This document shows positions 37,970 to 52,099 of a DNA stretch of 64,000 nt, in pieces; positions within the stretch are counted from its first letter, which is position 1, and every line of letters starts with the position of its first letter. A program made the position numbers and the translations under genes. This DNA is from Phocoena phocoena (lineage: Eukaryota > Chordata > Mammalia > Artiodactyla > Phocoenidae): the NCBI RefSeq assembly GCF_963924675.1, contig NC_089236.1:48144500-48208499 (forward strand), read 5' to 3'. The notes under the pieces are model-generated. The model saw nothing but the letters and a program-made list of their open reading frames with translations. It had not been told where the DNA came from and searched no databases.

Positions 37970-38130
37970 CCAGGGTGGCCATGAATGAAGGGTAAACAAA
38001 CCAAGATGAGTCCTGAGTTGATAATTCTTGCAGGTGAGTGATGAAAGTGGGGGTGGGGAGGTGTCTCACTTTAGCATCTCTCTTTATGTGTGTTTTATTT
38101 TCTATAATGAAAACCTAAGAAACAAAAACA
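37970..38130 (+). repeat. Possible old L1 3' end
   Basis: GTGTCTCACTTTAGCATCTC and TTTTCTATAATGAAAACCTA resemble old L1 3' UTR ends. Low certainty. Confidence 0.4.
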
Positions 38131-38528
38131 TAATAAGCATCATCATGTGCTAGAAATGGAACAGGAAAACAACCAAGCAAGAGTGGCTCAAACTGTGAAT
38201 CCTTTGGTTCACTCAATAGAAAGAATGGATTTTTAAAAAATGGTCTGGTCACAAACATATAAGATAAACTGGGGGAAAAAAATCACGTTTATGTCCCTGA
38301 TAAATTCTCACAAAGGTGCAAAAGCAAACAGATACATGGATGTTAGCTGCATCATTATTAGAAAATTCAAATGCTTTTCAACAGCAGCCTGGAAAATAGA
38401 TTGTGATTTATTTTTATAATGTAATTCTACATAACAATTAAAATCATTAAATTAGATCTGAATGTATATATGGATAAGTCAAACACATAATATTAAATTT
38501 TAAAAAGCAAAATGCATTTGCCCATCTT

Positions 38529-38545
38529 TCTTTCTTTCTTTCTTC
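38529..38545. repeat. (CTTT)n microsatellite
   Basis: About four TTTC units. Confidence 0.8.
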
Positions 38546-39546
38546 CCCACCCTCCCACCCCCAAAGCAGGCAGTTCCTAAACTTTCTGGCATAACAGAAA
38601 GTTCTCAGGTTTATTTTGTGATTTCGTTGCCTCAGCCCTTTCTTTAAGGAGTCTTGGTTCCTTTTAGTGGAGAATGCTATTCAGAAATTAAGATTTGGGT
38701 CCTGGTCATTGCTACATTGAACGTTATTTCTAGGCCCTTTCAGTAGGCAGAGGCGCAATGAAGAGGCAAGTGAAAGGATGGCTTAACATACTATGGATAA
38801 GATCATACCGATATTTCTAATTCCAATTCAACACCACAGTAGCTAGTTTGAAGGGGCTCCAGCTGGCCAAATAGGTACAACTTGAATATCAAGACGAATA
38901 TTAACGATAATGAGTTACAATCCATTGAACAGAATAAGAGTCCTTGAGTGTGTGCTAGTAAATAAAGAGGATCTTCACAGTAGAATGCCAACCAATAAAT
39001 ACATATGCTTATTGGAATTACTATTTTGTAACCTCATAATACTGTTTGATTTAGAGTCATCATTGGAAGCTAAAGCCACTGGGTAAAAGTATATTAGAGA
39101 GCAGAATGTTAAAATATATCCCATAGCAAATTTGGGTGAATATCTCTTCCTTTCAGATGTCACTGAAAGTGTGTAGAATCAATTATCCAGTTATTTTATA
39201 GGACTCAGTAAACTGTGAAACGTTGTAAAAGAAAATAATTCCCACAGATTACCTATTAATTGCAAAGGGCAAAAAGATACCTTTATAGTTGAGAACTTCG
39301 GCAGATACCACCTTAAGCAAATGATCAAAGTTATTGTCACCAATAATGAGATTAAGTGACATCATCTCAATATATCTTTATTTGATGTATCGGGGATACA
39401 TTATCACTTCTGTAATATTCCTGCCCAAAATGCTTAATCTAAATCTAGTCATAGAAAAACATCAGACAAATGACAGTTGAGCAACATTCTCTAAAGTTGG
39501 CCTGTGCGCTACAAAAGGTCCATGTCGTGAAAGACAAAGGACGGGA

Positions 39547-39578
39547 GAATCTTAACCACTGGACCACCAGGGAAGTCC
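39547..39578 (-). mobile_element. Head-only fragment of a tRNA-derived SINE
   Basis: The 3' end on + is CCACCAGGGAAGTCC, the reverse complement of the SINE start, preceded by CTTAACCACTGG. Only about 32 bp of the head survives, with no body or tail and no clear target duplication. Confidence 0.75.
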
Positions 39579-39709
39579 TGATGATTATATTCTGATTACA
39601 TTAGAGAATATCTTTAACCTTTGGATTCACACCAAATTATTTAGGGATAAAGGGACCTAATGTCTGCGTATGACAAATAGTTGAGGGGGAAAAAATGCAC
39701 ATGTAGAAT

Positions 39710-39800
39710 TGTGTGCGTGTGTGTAGATGTGTATACCTGTATATGTGTATGTATTTTTATATATGTAAATGCATATATATATATTTATTCACATATATGA
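39710..39800. repeat. TG/TA-rich simple repeat
   Basis: GTGTGCGTGTGTGTAGATGT followed by TATATGTGTATG and ATATATATATAT runs. Confidence 0.8.
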
Positions 39801-39819
39801 ACAACAGAGAGGGAGAGAA

Positions 39820-40135
39820 TAAATATAACAAAGTAATATTTAGTAAATATTACAAAGTAAATATGACAAAATGTTAACAATTGGTGAGTAAAAGTATGTA
39901 AAAAAACATATGATATGGAAATTTATCATTGTATCTAGGGGATGATATTGGAACAGTGAGAAAATATAGGGAACTTCAGCTTTACTCATTGTGTTCTATC
40001 TTTTTAAAAAACAGAACAAAACTTTAATGCAAATATAGACAAATGTAACTGTCATCAGCTGTGGATAGCAAGTTCTTGAGTATTTTTCTGTATCTGCTTT
40101 ATAATCTATTTTTTTACATTAAAAAATCATAGCAA
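39820..40135 (+). repeat. Possible old L1 3' UTR
   Basis: CTGTATCTGCTTTATAATCT, ACATTAAAAAATCATAGC and neighbouring text resemble old L1 3' ends. Tentative. Confidence 0.35.
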
Positions 40136-41059
40136 AAGTCCTTACTTTGTGAGAATAAAAACATTTGTATGTAAAGGCATAAAATACTTAAAATAATATT
40201 ACCAAAATATTAATATTGATAGTCATCTTTAATTAGTGGGTTTATGGGTGATTGTTATTTTTCATCTTGTGCTTTGCTCAAGTATAATTATAATACTTTG
40301 TTAAGCAGAAGAAATCTTAGAAGTCATCTTTCTAAATGTGTTATTGAAAATCTAATGAAAAGAAAAACAGTTCTTAATAGCTCTCTCCATGGAAACACCA
40401 GGGGAGTAAATGAAATCAAGTGCAAAGGAACTGATTCTCACTGCAGAGAACAAGTTAAGAATTAGCAAATCTATTTCTCTGCTCATTTTTTAAGATACCT
40501 GTTTGTAGGGTTGGTCCAGTTCTTGGTTTTGCTGTGTTGGGGAAAGAGCTGGTCTGAAAATGGAAATAAGAATCTCTGGGTAATCATAAACAATTTGTGA
40601 ATGAAATAACCACAAGAATGCCTGCCTGTGTATCATCTATGCAATCTGAGTGATGATTTAAGGCCTTTTTAGCCTAACAACTGAAAGCCTAGAGCCATGT
40701 TTTAAATTCTTTAAAAGTTTTGGCTTCAAGATTAGACTGAAGATGATTAATGAAAAGATACCAGAGTGTACCTTAGAAAGTTTTATTATTTACTTTGCTG
40801 ATTAGTGTAGCTTACATATTTATTTTTTGAAGATAATAAATTCATGTTTATGTATCTGAACAAGGTCTTGAACAGAGTCTCTTCTAAATTTGAAAAGCAG
40901 ATACTTTATCGTTCATGGAATGACACTGAAGTATCTGTTCAGTTTCCTGAAACATAATTGATGCTTTTAAAATGTTCGTTATAAAAAGAGACATAGAATT
41001 TACATATGTGTTTGAGTTTTATTTTAGTAAAAATAAATAAATATATTTGAATTTTATAG
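40136..41059. other. Intron, nothing recognised
   Basis: AT-rich, leading into the acceptor of the PIBF1 exon at 41060. Confidence 0.55.
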
Positions 41060-41168
41060 TGAGCGTGATGCACTTGAACAGGAAGTAACTGACTTAAGGA
41101 GAAAACATGAAACACTTGAAGCCTCTCACATAATTCAAGCTAAAGAAAGAAGTGAATTATCAAAAGAG
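41060..41168 (+). CDS. PIBF1: PIBF1 coding exon (about residues 269-305)
   Basis: 109 bp; the first base completes the Ser codon from the previous exon and the exon ends on a codon boundary. It encodes (S)[19 protein letters not shown] then [17 protein letters not shown], an uninterrupted coiled coil. The acceptor is TTTTATAG ending at 41059; the donor is GAG|gtaagc. Differences from recalled human (IE to TD, I to T, M to I, T to A) are mild. Only 271 bp separate this exon from the next, the shortest intron in the window and repeat-free by eye. Confidence 0.95.
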
Positions 41169-41439
41169 GTAAGCTTATAGAGACACTTGTATTTTATTGT
41201 ACCGTGATTGTGGACACAGCTCAGGGCAGAATTGTGAGAGGGACATTTTTCTTCCTTTCTGATGTAATTGCTAGAAAGAAGGGATTTTTTAGTAGCTCTG
41301 TTTATATGAAAATTTTCATGGTAAGGATTATCCCTCTTTATATGTTGAACAAAAGCACAAATGAAAGAAAATAACTCAGTAAGCCTTGAAAAGTAAGATG
41401 ACATTGCTCTGGACACTGTCTGTCTCTGCGTGTGTGTAG

Positions 41440-41622
<183 letters not shown>

Positions 41623-41902
41623 TAAGATTTACATTATTTTCCATATCAATAGATATAAATTAACACCAGCTTCTTTGAGGGAACTCATGGCTTTGGGGAA
41701 GAATAGTGATTTTTTTGTAAGGTCTATAGGATGATATTACGATAATCGTTCATTTTGTTTCCTCATAAGTTACTCATATTCTAATTGATTTTTTTCTTAA
41801 GATATTTTGTTTTTTCCAACAACCAAGAGCCTATTTCTTTTAGGTAGCGATATATACACTATGATTATTTTTATTTATTTTTTCTTATGATATAACCTTT
41901 TT

Positions 41903-42100
41903 TTTTTTCGGTATGCGGGCCTCTCACTGTTGTGGCCTCTCCTGTTGCGGAGCACAGGCTTCAGACACTCAGGCTCAGCAGCCATGGCTCACGGGCCCAG
42001 CCGCCCTGCGGCATGTGGGATCTTCCCGGACCAGGGCATGAACCCGTGTCCCCTGCATTGGCAGGCGGACTCTCAATCTCTGCACCACCAGGGAAGCCCA
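41903..42100 (-). mobile_element. CHR-type tRNA-derived SINE, short form
   Basis: Reverse-strand head TGGGCTTCCCTGGTGGTGCA at the right end, T tail at 41903-41908 on +. Perfect duplication ATATAACCTTTTT at 41890-41902 and 42101-42113. It lies in the 1.3-kb intron between two PIBF1 exons. Confidence 0.94.
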
Positions 42101-42113
42101 ATATAACCTTTTT

Positions 42114-43071
<958 letters not shown>

Positions 43072-43133
43072 TAAAAAAAAACCACGAAGTTTATGTGATA
43101 TTTTATTGCTCTTTGTTTGAAGCTTATAGTTTT

Positions 43134-43446
43134 TTTGTTGTTTTGTTTTTTTTTTTTAAAGTATTTATTTATTTATTTATTTATGGCTGTGTTGGGTCTT
43201 CATTTCTGTGTGGCGGCTTTCTCTAGTTGCGGCAAGCGGAGGCCACTCTTCATCACGGTGCGCGGGCCTCTCACTATCACAGCCTCTCCTGTTGCGGAAC
43301 ACAGGTTCCAGATGTGCATGTTCAGTAATTGTGGCTCACGGGCCCAGCTGCTCTGCGGCTCGTGGGATCTTCCCAGACCAGGGCTCGAACCCGTGTCCCC
43401 TGCATTGGCAGGCAGATTTTCAACCACTGCTCCACCAGGGAAGCCC
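43134..43446 (-). mobile_element. CHR-type tRNA-derived SINE, long form
   Basis: Reverse-strand head GGGCTTCCCTGGTGGAGCAG at the right end, with ATTTATTTATTT tail at 43160-43182 on +. Flanks GAAGCTTATAGTTTT (43119-43133) and GAAGCTTACAGTTTT (43447-43461). It starts 63 bp after a PIBF1 exon. Confidence 0.94.
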
Positions 43447-43461
43447 GAAGCTTACAGTTTT

Positions 43462-44185
43462 ATCAAAGTTAAACTTTAGTTCATGACATAATGTCTTTTT
43501 TAATACATTAAAGAAAATTTGTCATAAATCTAAGTATAATGGAATATTAAAGTTCTAAGGTCTTTGATAACTAGCTTAGAACAGCATTTATCAGATGTTA
43601 GGCCTGTTTATTCTGGTATTCCTATTATCTTTTTATTACCCTGTTAGCTTTTCCTTTTGCCTTTACCTTAGTTCAGATTAAGGACAGAAATGAAAAGGAA
43701 ATTAGAGAGTACTAAGAGATACCAGTAGTTCTTCCTATAATATGCCAGTGATTTCTCCAGGAAATTTTTAGAAGCTGGAATAATAATATGAAGTATTGCT
43801 TATGCCTCATATAGCTGCTGGTCCTAATGTTAGATAATCTTTAAGAAGGATCAGTTTTATTCATGCAGTTACTTTTAGAACAGCATATATTAGGTTTTTT
43901 TAGAGATTGGCAGCATTAAGGGAAAAATAAATGCTACTTATTTCAATAGCAGTTATTTTTATATACCATCATTATGGTTCATATGGCTTTTCAAAGTTGA
44001 TGTTTTAGAGGGAAACATTTTTGAAATGGACTTAATTGTCATATTAGTTTATCAGCACTGACTTGAGTGTATGCTGTTATCTTTGCCAACAAGCAAGACT
44101 TTAAATCAGACTAAGGTTGATATTAGAGAAGGTTACATTTGAGCTCTAAGAACAATAAATTTACTTATTTAGCAAATATTTATTA
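43462..44185. other. Intron, nothing recognised
   Basis: Unique AT-rich intron. Confidence 0.5.
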
Positions 44186-44189
44186 AGGT

Positions 44190-44760
44190 CCACCATGTTC
44201 TAGATACATGTCAGATGCCATAGATACAGTGGTGACCTCTGCCTTTGCAAAGCTGGTAGTCTAATGGAGAAATAGAGAAACAATGATCAAAAGTATGATG
44301 ATAATGGAGCAAATGGCAAGATACACAGGGTGAGACCACATAGACTCAAGGTATATCTAACTCAGCCCTGGGAGGAATCAGGGAAGACTATGTGGAGGGA
44401 GAAGTACCCATGCAACACCTGCATGATGACTAAGAGTAAGACTGTCAGTTATGGGAGGGAAGGGAATTAGGGGAATTAATGCACACCCTGGAGGCAAGAC
44501 AAAATGAAGTTGTTTGAACAAATAGAATAATTCAGAGTGGTTAGACCATAGACCAAGAGGCAGCGAGTTGTAAGGGATGAAGCAGAAGAGGGAAGCAGGT
44601 CCAAATCATGCATTTGAGCCATTGTCTAAGACCATGAACAATCGAAAGATTTGGGGAATATGCGTGATATGATCTAATTTTATATAAAAAGACCATTCTG
44701 TGATGTGGAGGATAGACTGAAAGAGTATAAGGCTATAGACAAAGAGGCCACTTTTAGAGG
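44190..44760 (+). repeat. L2 LINE 3' region
   Basis: GTTCTAGATACATGTCAGAT, GGGAGGAATCAGGGAAGACT and TTTGAGCCATTGTCTAAG, in L2 order, diverged. Confidence 0.6.
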
Positions 44761-46250
44761 TTGTTTCCCTTATCAAGACGGGTGGTGAAGATGGAACTGG
44801 ATTAGTAGCAGTAGAGACGGGGAGAAGTGGGCCAGATTGGAAAAGTGCTCAGGAGATGGAACTAACCTAACTAAACAGTCAGGAGGATTCATTGGCTAGA
44901 TTGGATTGGGGAGTGAGAAGTTACGGATGTCACCAGGTTCTTGATTGGGCAGCTGCGGGGATAGTGATGCAGTTTTTAAAGCATTAGAAAAAGACACGGC
45001 TTTAATTGGGAAACATGACAAATTTAGTTTAGTTTCATTAAGTTTGTGTGACATATGCAAATAGAAAAGTTGCTTATATAAGGTCTGAATCTCAGGAGAA
45101 AGATCTAGATGTGAGCTAGACCTGTGGCATAGGTGATACTACTATTTTGTTTTACAAATAAGTACTTATAGTCCTGTGACTCAATTCTGTTATGGATTTT
45201 ATAATAAAGGCTTTTATTGGCCAACTTAATAACCTTAAAATTTATGGGATTGTTTCTATGGTAACGTGTGATTACTTCCAAACAATTCACATAGACACAT
45301 AAACCTTGGTATGTAATCATTTTGAGAATGCACTGATTTTTTGGTTTTTGTTGTTGCCGTTGTTGTTTTACTTTTTAAAGACTCCTTTAAAATGCATTCC
45401 CTGGTAACATAAATTGATGTAAACTAGCCCCTATTCTCTAAGATGATTGGTAGAGGTAGGTTGAGAAACAGTCGACAGAACCATTTCTGGAAGCAGGGAA
45501 GCTGAAGACAGGTTTCGTTTTTCCCTGTGTTGTTCTGACTCCATAGCCACGTCAAAGTGGATACCACCTAGTCAGGGAATTCCTGGGACTGGGGCTACTG
45601 CCCTAGAAACCCCAGTCAGCCACCAGATCCAGAATGACCCCATGGATATTGAAGCTAGGGTGGATGGTTGCCACCAGGTGGTGCCAAACTGCATCCCAGG
45701 CCTAAAGACATTTGAATTGCACAGGACTTCTAGCCAGCTGTATGTAGTGTAGGCTCACCTTTATCATTGTATTAACCTCACAATAATCCAACCCTGTGTT
45801 TTGTGTGGCTGAATCTTTTTTAATCCCAGTTTCTTCATTCTGGCAGGATTTAACTATAGTTAGAGCTTACGTTCCACTGGTCTTTCACAAGGTAAAAATA
45901 AATTGCAACTTATTTCTTTTTAAATCTTACAACTTAAAATAATTAAGGAACGGATTTTAGTATTCCTTGTTATGAAACATGAGATTCAGAAAACACAAGT
46001 GTACACATTTAGATATCTTTGTGTCTGAGCAAATTAATCATGTGCTTTGGACTTACACGTTTAATTGTGTCAGTTTTATTTTAGCAAAGTATGCTGTTAC
46101 AATATGAATTAAAATGGATAAAGTACTTACACTGGCATATTGGTACTTAGTCTCCTTGCCTCTTGGCCAATAAACATTTTTAGGAGAAAGTTAAATAATA
46201 AGATTAGAGAAATATATTTTGCCTTTGATTTGCTTTCTATACGTTGGGGG
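44761..46250. other. Intron, nothing firmly recognised
   Basis: The part from 44761 to 44990 may extend the L2 repeat. From 45000 on I see no assignable feature; a slightly GC-richer patch lies at 45480-45720. Confidence 0.45.
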
Positions 46251-46255
46251 ATATT

Positions 46256-47422
46256 AAGAGAGTACCTTTTTAAAGACTTAAATATAAGACATGACACCAT
46301 AAAACTAGAAGAGAACATAGGCATAACATTCTCTGACATAAATCATAGCAATGTTTTCTTAGGTCAGTTTGCCAAGTCAGTAGACATAAAAGCAAAACTA
46401 AACAAATGGGACCTAATCAAACTTACAAGCTTTTGCACAACAAAGGAAACCATAAACAAAATGAAAAAACAACGTATGGAATGGGAGAAAATATTTGCAT
46501 GTGATACAAGGCTTCATTTCCAAAATATACACGCAACTCATACAACTCAATAACAGAAAAGCAAACAACCTAATCAAGAAATTGGCAGAAGACCTAAATA
46601 GACATTTCTCCAAAGAAGACATACAGATGGCTAATAGACACATGAAAAGATGCTCAACATTGCTAATTATTAGAGAAATGCAAATCAAAACTTTAGTGAG
46701 GTATCACCTCACACCAGTCAGAATGGCCATCATTAAAAAGTCTACAAATAACAAGTGACAGAGAGGGTGTGGAGAAAAAGAAACCCTCCTACACTATTGG
46801 TGGGAATGTAAATTGGTGTAGCTACTATGGAAAACAGAATGGAGGTTCCTTAAAAAACTAAAATTGGAGTTGCCATACAATCCAGCAATCCCACTCCTGG
46901 GCATATATCTGGAGAAAACTCTAATTCAAAAAGATATATGCACCCAAATGTTCATAGCAACTCTATTTACAATAGCCAAGACATGGAAGCAATCTAAATG
47001 CCCATAGACAGATAAATGGATAAAGAAGATGTGGTATATGTATACAGTGAAATACTACTCAGCCATAAAAAAGAATGAGATAATGCCATTTCAACATGGG
47101 TGACCTAGAGATTATCACACTAAGTGAAGTAAGCCAGAAAGAGAAAGACAGATAACATATGATATCACTTATATGTAGACTCTAAAATATGATACAAATG
47201 AACTTATTTACAAAACAGAAGTAGACTCACAAACAGAAAACAAACTTATGGTTACCAAAGGGGAAAGGGAGTGGGGGAGGGATAAATTGGGAGTTTGGGA
47301 TTAGCAGATACAAACTACTCTTACCTAAAATAGATAAACAACAAGGTCCTACTGTATATCACAGGGAACTATATTCAATATCCTGTAATAAACCATAATG
47401 GAAAAGAAAAAAAAAGATATGT
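46256..47422 (+). mobile_element. 5'-truncated L1 (ORF2 end and 3' UTR)
   Basis: Starts within ORF2 text (AGACTTAAATATAAGACATG), continues with the ORF2 C-terminus in open pieces (46140-46553, 46495-46758), then GACCTAGAGATTATCACACT. The 3' UTR (GAACTATATTCAATATCCTG) and an A tail near 47402-47415 follow. It is an older family than the copy at 56-7107. No clear duplication was found. Confidence 0.85.
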
Positions 47423-47929
47423 ACTCAAGGGTTGAGATTTAATAAAGTAATTTTACTGCTTTAAGAAAAGAGAGAGACAGAGTGCCTTTTATTTTCTCCT
47501 CTTAGATGTGGAAAAGAAAGATGGAATTCAAGCCATGCAATCTTGGTATCTGCCCCTGCAGTCAGTCATACCAGTAGTTTGTGAAGTTAAGGTGTTGAGA
47601 GGGAAGAGGAAGAGAAGAGATAAAGACCTAAGAAAAGGCAGAGATAAGCAAAGAAAGAACTTGGGTATTTGGGTACATCCAAAATACCATAGTTGGGATT
47701 ATAATGTGTATGTATGCTTTGGCTCAGTCTATGAGTTAGGTTTCTTGTCTTTTTCTGTACTTTATATATAGTTGCTTTAAAATGATATTTTGGAGCTGTG
47801 GGAAATAATGAGTGAAACTCACTATGGTGGTGAGATTTATTGTATAAAAAACTTCTTACATAGTAGGACCATCTTGCACATTTGGAAGAAAAGCATTATT
47901 CCCTGAACAGGGAGTATATTATGAAAGAG

Positions 47930-48130
47930 ATTTGGAATGAGACTAAACTTAAATCTTGGCTCTGCCACTTACTAGCTGAGTGAATATGTCACTTAATATC
48001 ACTGAAGTTTAATTTTCTCTTTTATAAAATGAGCTCATAATACTCTTTCACAGGGTGATCTGTAAGGTCTAAATGAGATAATATATGTAAAAAGTACAGT
48101 ATAAATTATAAATCTGTATGTAAATGGTAG
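47930..48130 (+). repeat. MIR SINE remnant
   Basis: CTTGGCTCTGCCACTTACTA, then TTTTATAAAATGAGCTCATA and CTAAATGAGATAATATATGT follow MIR order well. Confidence 0.8.
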
Positions 48131-49798
48131 TTATTTAGATACCTTTTGCTTATGAGAAATACTTTAAAAAATTATTTTATCCATTGTGTTGACAATTTAA
48201 GTAAAATGAGCATTATATAAAAGAAAACTGGTAGCATTATGGAATTGTTTATCGTCACTGAAAGGCACTATTACAAAACATATAATTATTCTTAAGTATT
48301 GATCTCCGTGGCATTTAACCACTTGTGTTGAATGAGACAATATAGACAGAGAGTCTGCATGCCATTTGTTTCAGTCCAAATTTTTGCATAAGATGGCTAA
48401 CTTATTTGTTCCTGATTAATACTGTGAGATAATGAAATAAGAGGAGTTAAATTCAGCTGATTGTTTTTTCAGAAAGTAAAACTACCTTTACCTAAGAAAG
48501 GCTCATTATTATAAATAGTCTCATTATTATAAACACAGAAAGAGCTAGGCTCATAGTAATGCTGTAAAAAGGGTAAGGATGAGTTTGTTAGAGATATTCA
48601 TTATACTCTTTATACTGCACAGAATATGGAAATTCAAATTGCTCTACAGTTATTTGAAAGGGGGAAGGCAGTAGGGAAAAGGGATCAAAAATATGTTTTT
48701 AAATGTAACAATTAGTATTGCTTTAGTGAATTTATTTTCCCACCGTATCAAGAAAAGCTATCTTGACCACAGTTTATCATCCTCCAAAAGTACTCAAGAA
48801 GAAACTTAATGACGTAAACTTAAAATATGCATAGAATCTCAGAGTGATAGTAAACACTTTTGAATCTTGAATCTAAGTTTATTTACAAAGGTTAGTTGAG
48901 TATACCTAATGCATTACAATAGGTGAATTGGAACTAGTGTACAGAGGTTCCGTTCATGATTTAAGAAATATATGTCCTCATTAGTGCTTAAACAAACTTC
49001 TTTCATTCATATCCTACCAGATACCTGTATAATTTTTAAAGTTCTTTTATGGAAAAACTTAAGAATATTCTACTTTATCTTTTCAGCTAGACTATTCTGA
49101 AAGTATATGGCTTTACAGATAAAGCCATAACTCAGTATCTTAACTTCTCAAATAATTGTAAATGAAATTTTATTGTTAGCTGTCTTTTATTGTCAACTAT
49201 ATTCTTTATGCCTATAAGTGATTACACATGCATTCACTGCTTAATTCATAATATTTAAGAATTTCAAGGTGTATAGGGTGTTCCAGGTATGAAGCAAGGA
49301 CAGTTTGGGTTATGCAAAAACTTAGATTTTCCTTCATTGTATCATTCATAGGGTGGTGAGGGAGGCTGGTAAAGGGTAGGGTCAGATTTTAAAATGTCCT
49401 GTTGTCAGGTTATGTGGGGACGTTTTACAGTAAAAGGATGGCATGATATATTCATTTTTTGTAACCATGGTTGCAGTGTGAGGTGGATTATGGTTGAAAA
49501 GGACATGGGGGCAGAAAGATTGGTTGGGAGACAGTTGCAGAGTTTAAGTGAAGATGAGAAATGGAATAAGAGCTGAATTTAAAGATTATTTAGGTAGTAG
49601 AATTGACAAGACCTGGTTATTGACAGGAAGTGGACCAGAATAACTCCAGCTCTTCTGCTTTCCTGGTCTCAGAGAGGTGGATTGTTAGGCACAGCCATTA
49701 ACTCAAGGTTGTAGACAAGATTGAGAAAGGAAGATAACACTTAATTCCTGATGTTTTACAGATATGGCAGCTCTGATCAAGCCCCAAAGTACTTCTCT
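48131..49798. other. Intron, nothing recognised
   Basis: 1.7 kb of AT-rich intron. Patch 49360-49700 resembles the L2-associated text at 9240-10130 (GAAAAGGACATGGGGGCAGA) but I cannot assign it. Confidence 0.45.
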
Positions 49799-49815
49799 AA
49801 GATCACATGGTTTAT

Positions 49816-50259
49816 TTGTCTACTATTCATTAAGAAATTTTAAATTTTATTATTACTTATTTTATTATTATTTATGAGGTAACATTGATTTATAACATCA
49901 AATAAGTTTCATGTGTACAACATTGTATTTCTACTTCTGTATACCCTACAACATGCTCATCACCAAAATTTTATTTTTCACCTGTAATCGTACAGTTAAT
50001 CACCTTTACCCATTTTGCCTTCCCCTTCCCCTTCCCACCACCACTCCATTCTCTGTATCTACGTGTTTGTTTGGTTTGTTCATTATTTTGTTTTTATTTA
50101 TTTATCAGTTTTTCATATTCCACATATGAGTTAGATCTTACGATATTTGTCTTCCTCCATCTGACATATTTCACTTAGCATAATACCCTCAAGGTCCATC
50201 CATGTTGTCACACATGGCAAATTTCATCTTTCTTTATTGCTGAGTAGTATTCCATTGTT

Positions 50260-50291
<32 letters not shown>

Positions 50292-51600
50292 ATATATATA
50301 TATATGCCACACCTTCTTTATCCATTCATCTGTTGATAGGCTTAGATTGTTTCCATATCTTGGCTATTGTAAATAATGCCACAGTGAACATAGGGGTGTG
50401 GATATCTTTTCAGATTAGTGTTTTCTTGTTCTTGGACTATATACCCAAAAGTGGGGTAGCTGGATCATATGGTAGTTCTATTCTGAATTTTTTGGGGAAT
50501 CTCCATACTGTGTTATAGTGGCTGCACCAATTTACATTCCCACCAGCAGTGTAAAAGGGTTCCCTTTTCTCTAGATCCTCTTCAACACATGTTATTTCTT
50601 GCCTTTTTGTTAATAGCCATTCTGTCAGGAGAAGGTGATAGCTCACTATGGTTTTGGTTTGCATTTCCTTATTAATTGGTGGTTTTGAACATCTTTTCAT
50701 GTGCCTGTTGGGCATCTGTTTGTCTTCTTTAAAAAATGTCTGTTAATCTCCTCTGCCCATTTTTTAATCAGGTCGCTTTTGTTGTTGAGCTGTATGGGTT
50801 CTTTATGTATTTTGGATATAAACCCCTTATTGCATATATCATTTACAAACATCTTCTCTCATTCATTAGGGTCATTGTTGAGTTATTAATGGCTTCCTTT
50901 GCTGTGCAGAAGCTTTTTGATTTGATGTAATTCATTTGTTTCTTTTTGCCTTTGTTTCCCTTGCCTGAGAAGACATATCTAGAAAAATATTGTTAAAATT
51001 GATGTCAAAGAGCATACTGCCTATGTTTTTTTCTAAGAGTTTTATGGTTTCAGGTCTTACATTCAAGTCTTTAACCCATTTTGAGTAAATTTTGTGTATG
51101 GTGTGGGATAGTGGTCTAGTTTCGTGTTTTTGCATGTGGCTGTCCAGTTTTCCCAACACGATTTATTGGAGAGACTATCCTTTCTCCACTGTATGTTCTT
51201 TGCTCCTGTGTCGTAAATTAATTGTCCATATGTGTGGGTTTATTTCTGGGCTCTCTATTCTGTTCCATTGATCTGTGTATCTGTTTCTCTGCCAGTACCA
51301 TGCTGTTTTGATTACTGTTGCTTTGTACTATAGTTTGAAACCAGGGAGTGTGATGCCTGCAGCTTTGTTCCTTTGTCTCACAATTGCTTTGCTTATTCAG
51401 GGCATTTTGTGGTTCCATATAAATTTCAGAAAGTTTTGTTCTATTTCTGTGAAAAGTATCTTGAGATTTTGATAGAGATTACATTGAACCTGTAGATTGC
51501 TTTAGATAATAAGGACATTTTGACAATGTTAATTCTTTCAATCCATGAGCACGGAACATTTCTCCATTTATTTGTGTCTTTTTCAATTTCTTTCAACAGT
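49816..51600 (-). mobile_element. 5'-truncated L1 (ORF2 part and 3' UTR)
   Basis: The + strand reads antisense L1: TTTACATTCCCACCAGCAGT, GCATTTCCTTATTAATTGG, CCATTTTTTAATCAGGTCGC. AAGATCACATGGTTTAT (49799-49815) and AAGATCACATAGTTTAT (51601-51617) flank it, a 17-bp duplication with one change. ORF2 is broken many times. A GT microsatellite lies inside. Confidence 0.9.
50257..50305. repeat. (GT)n followed by (TA)n microsatellite
   Basis: About 14 GT units then six TA units within the L1 at 49816-51600. Confidence 0.92.
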
Positions 51601-51860
51601 AAGATCACATAGTTTATAACTAGAAAATTTTCTCTACTGTGCCCCAGATACAACTCCCCTCACTTCTCAGGTAAGGCGCTGAGGCAAGAAGCGACCTTAA
51701 GGTGATGAAGCTTCTCCAGCAGTTTTCTCTGTTTTCCCCATGGTACTCTTAGAAATGTTATAATTTTCTTTATATACAATAAAAAATATTGGGAAACATT
51801 GCCCCAATTATCATTCTCTAAGTGAATACCTTCATATTTTTAATTTAGATTTTCATATTT

Positions 51861-52075
51861 TAAAATTTTTGTATTGAAGTATAGTTGATTCACAATATTA
51901 GTTTCAGGTGTGTAGCATAATGATTCAGTATTTTTATGGATTATACTCCATTTAAAGTTATTACAAAATCATGACTATAATTCCCTGTGCTGTACAATAT
52001 GTCCTTATTGCTTACTTATTTTACACATAGTAGTTTGTGTCTTTTAATCCCATACTCCTATCTCACCCCTCCCCT
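51861..52075 (-). mobile_element. Truncated L1 3' UTR
   Basis: Antisense L1 3' UTR (TTGAAGTATAGTTGATTCAC, TTCCCTGTGCTGTACAATAT). A perfect 14-bp duplication AGATTTTCATATTT sits at 51847-51860 and 52076-52089. Confidence 0.9.
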
Positions 52076-52099
52076 AGATTTTCATATTTAGATAACATA

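Noticed and set aside
41169..41439. Minus-strand 93-codon frame over the short intron (41135-41416)
   Set aside because: It overlaps a PIBF1 exon edge and intron, with no homology or splice support.
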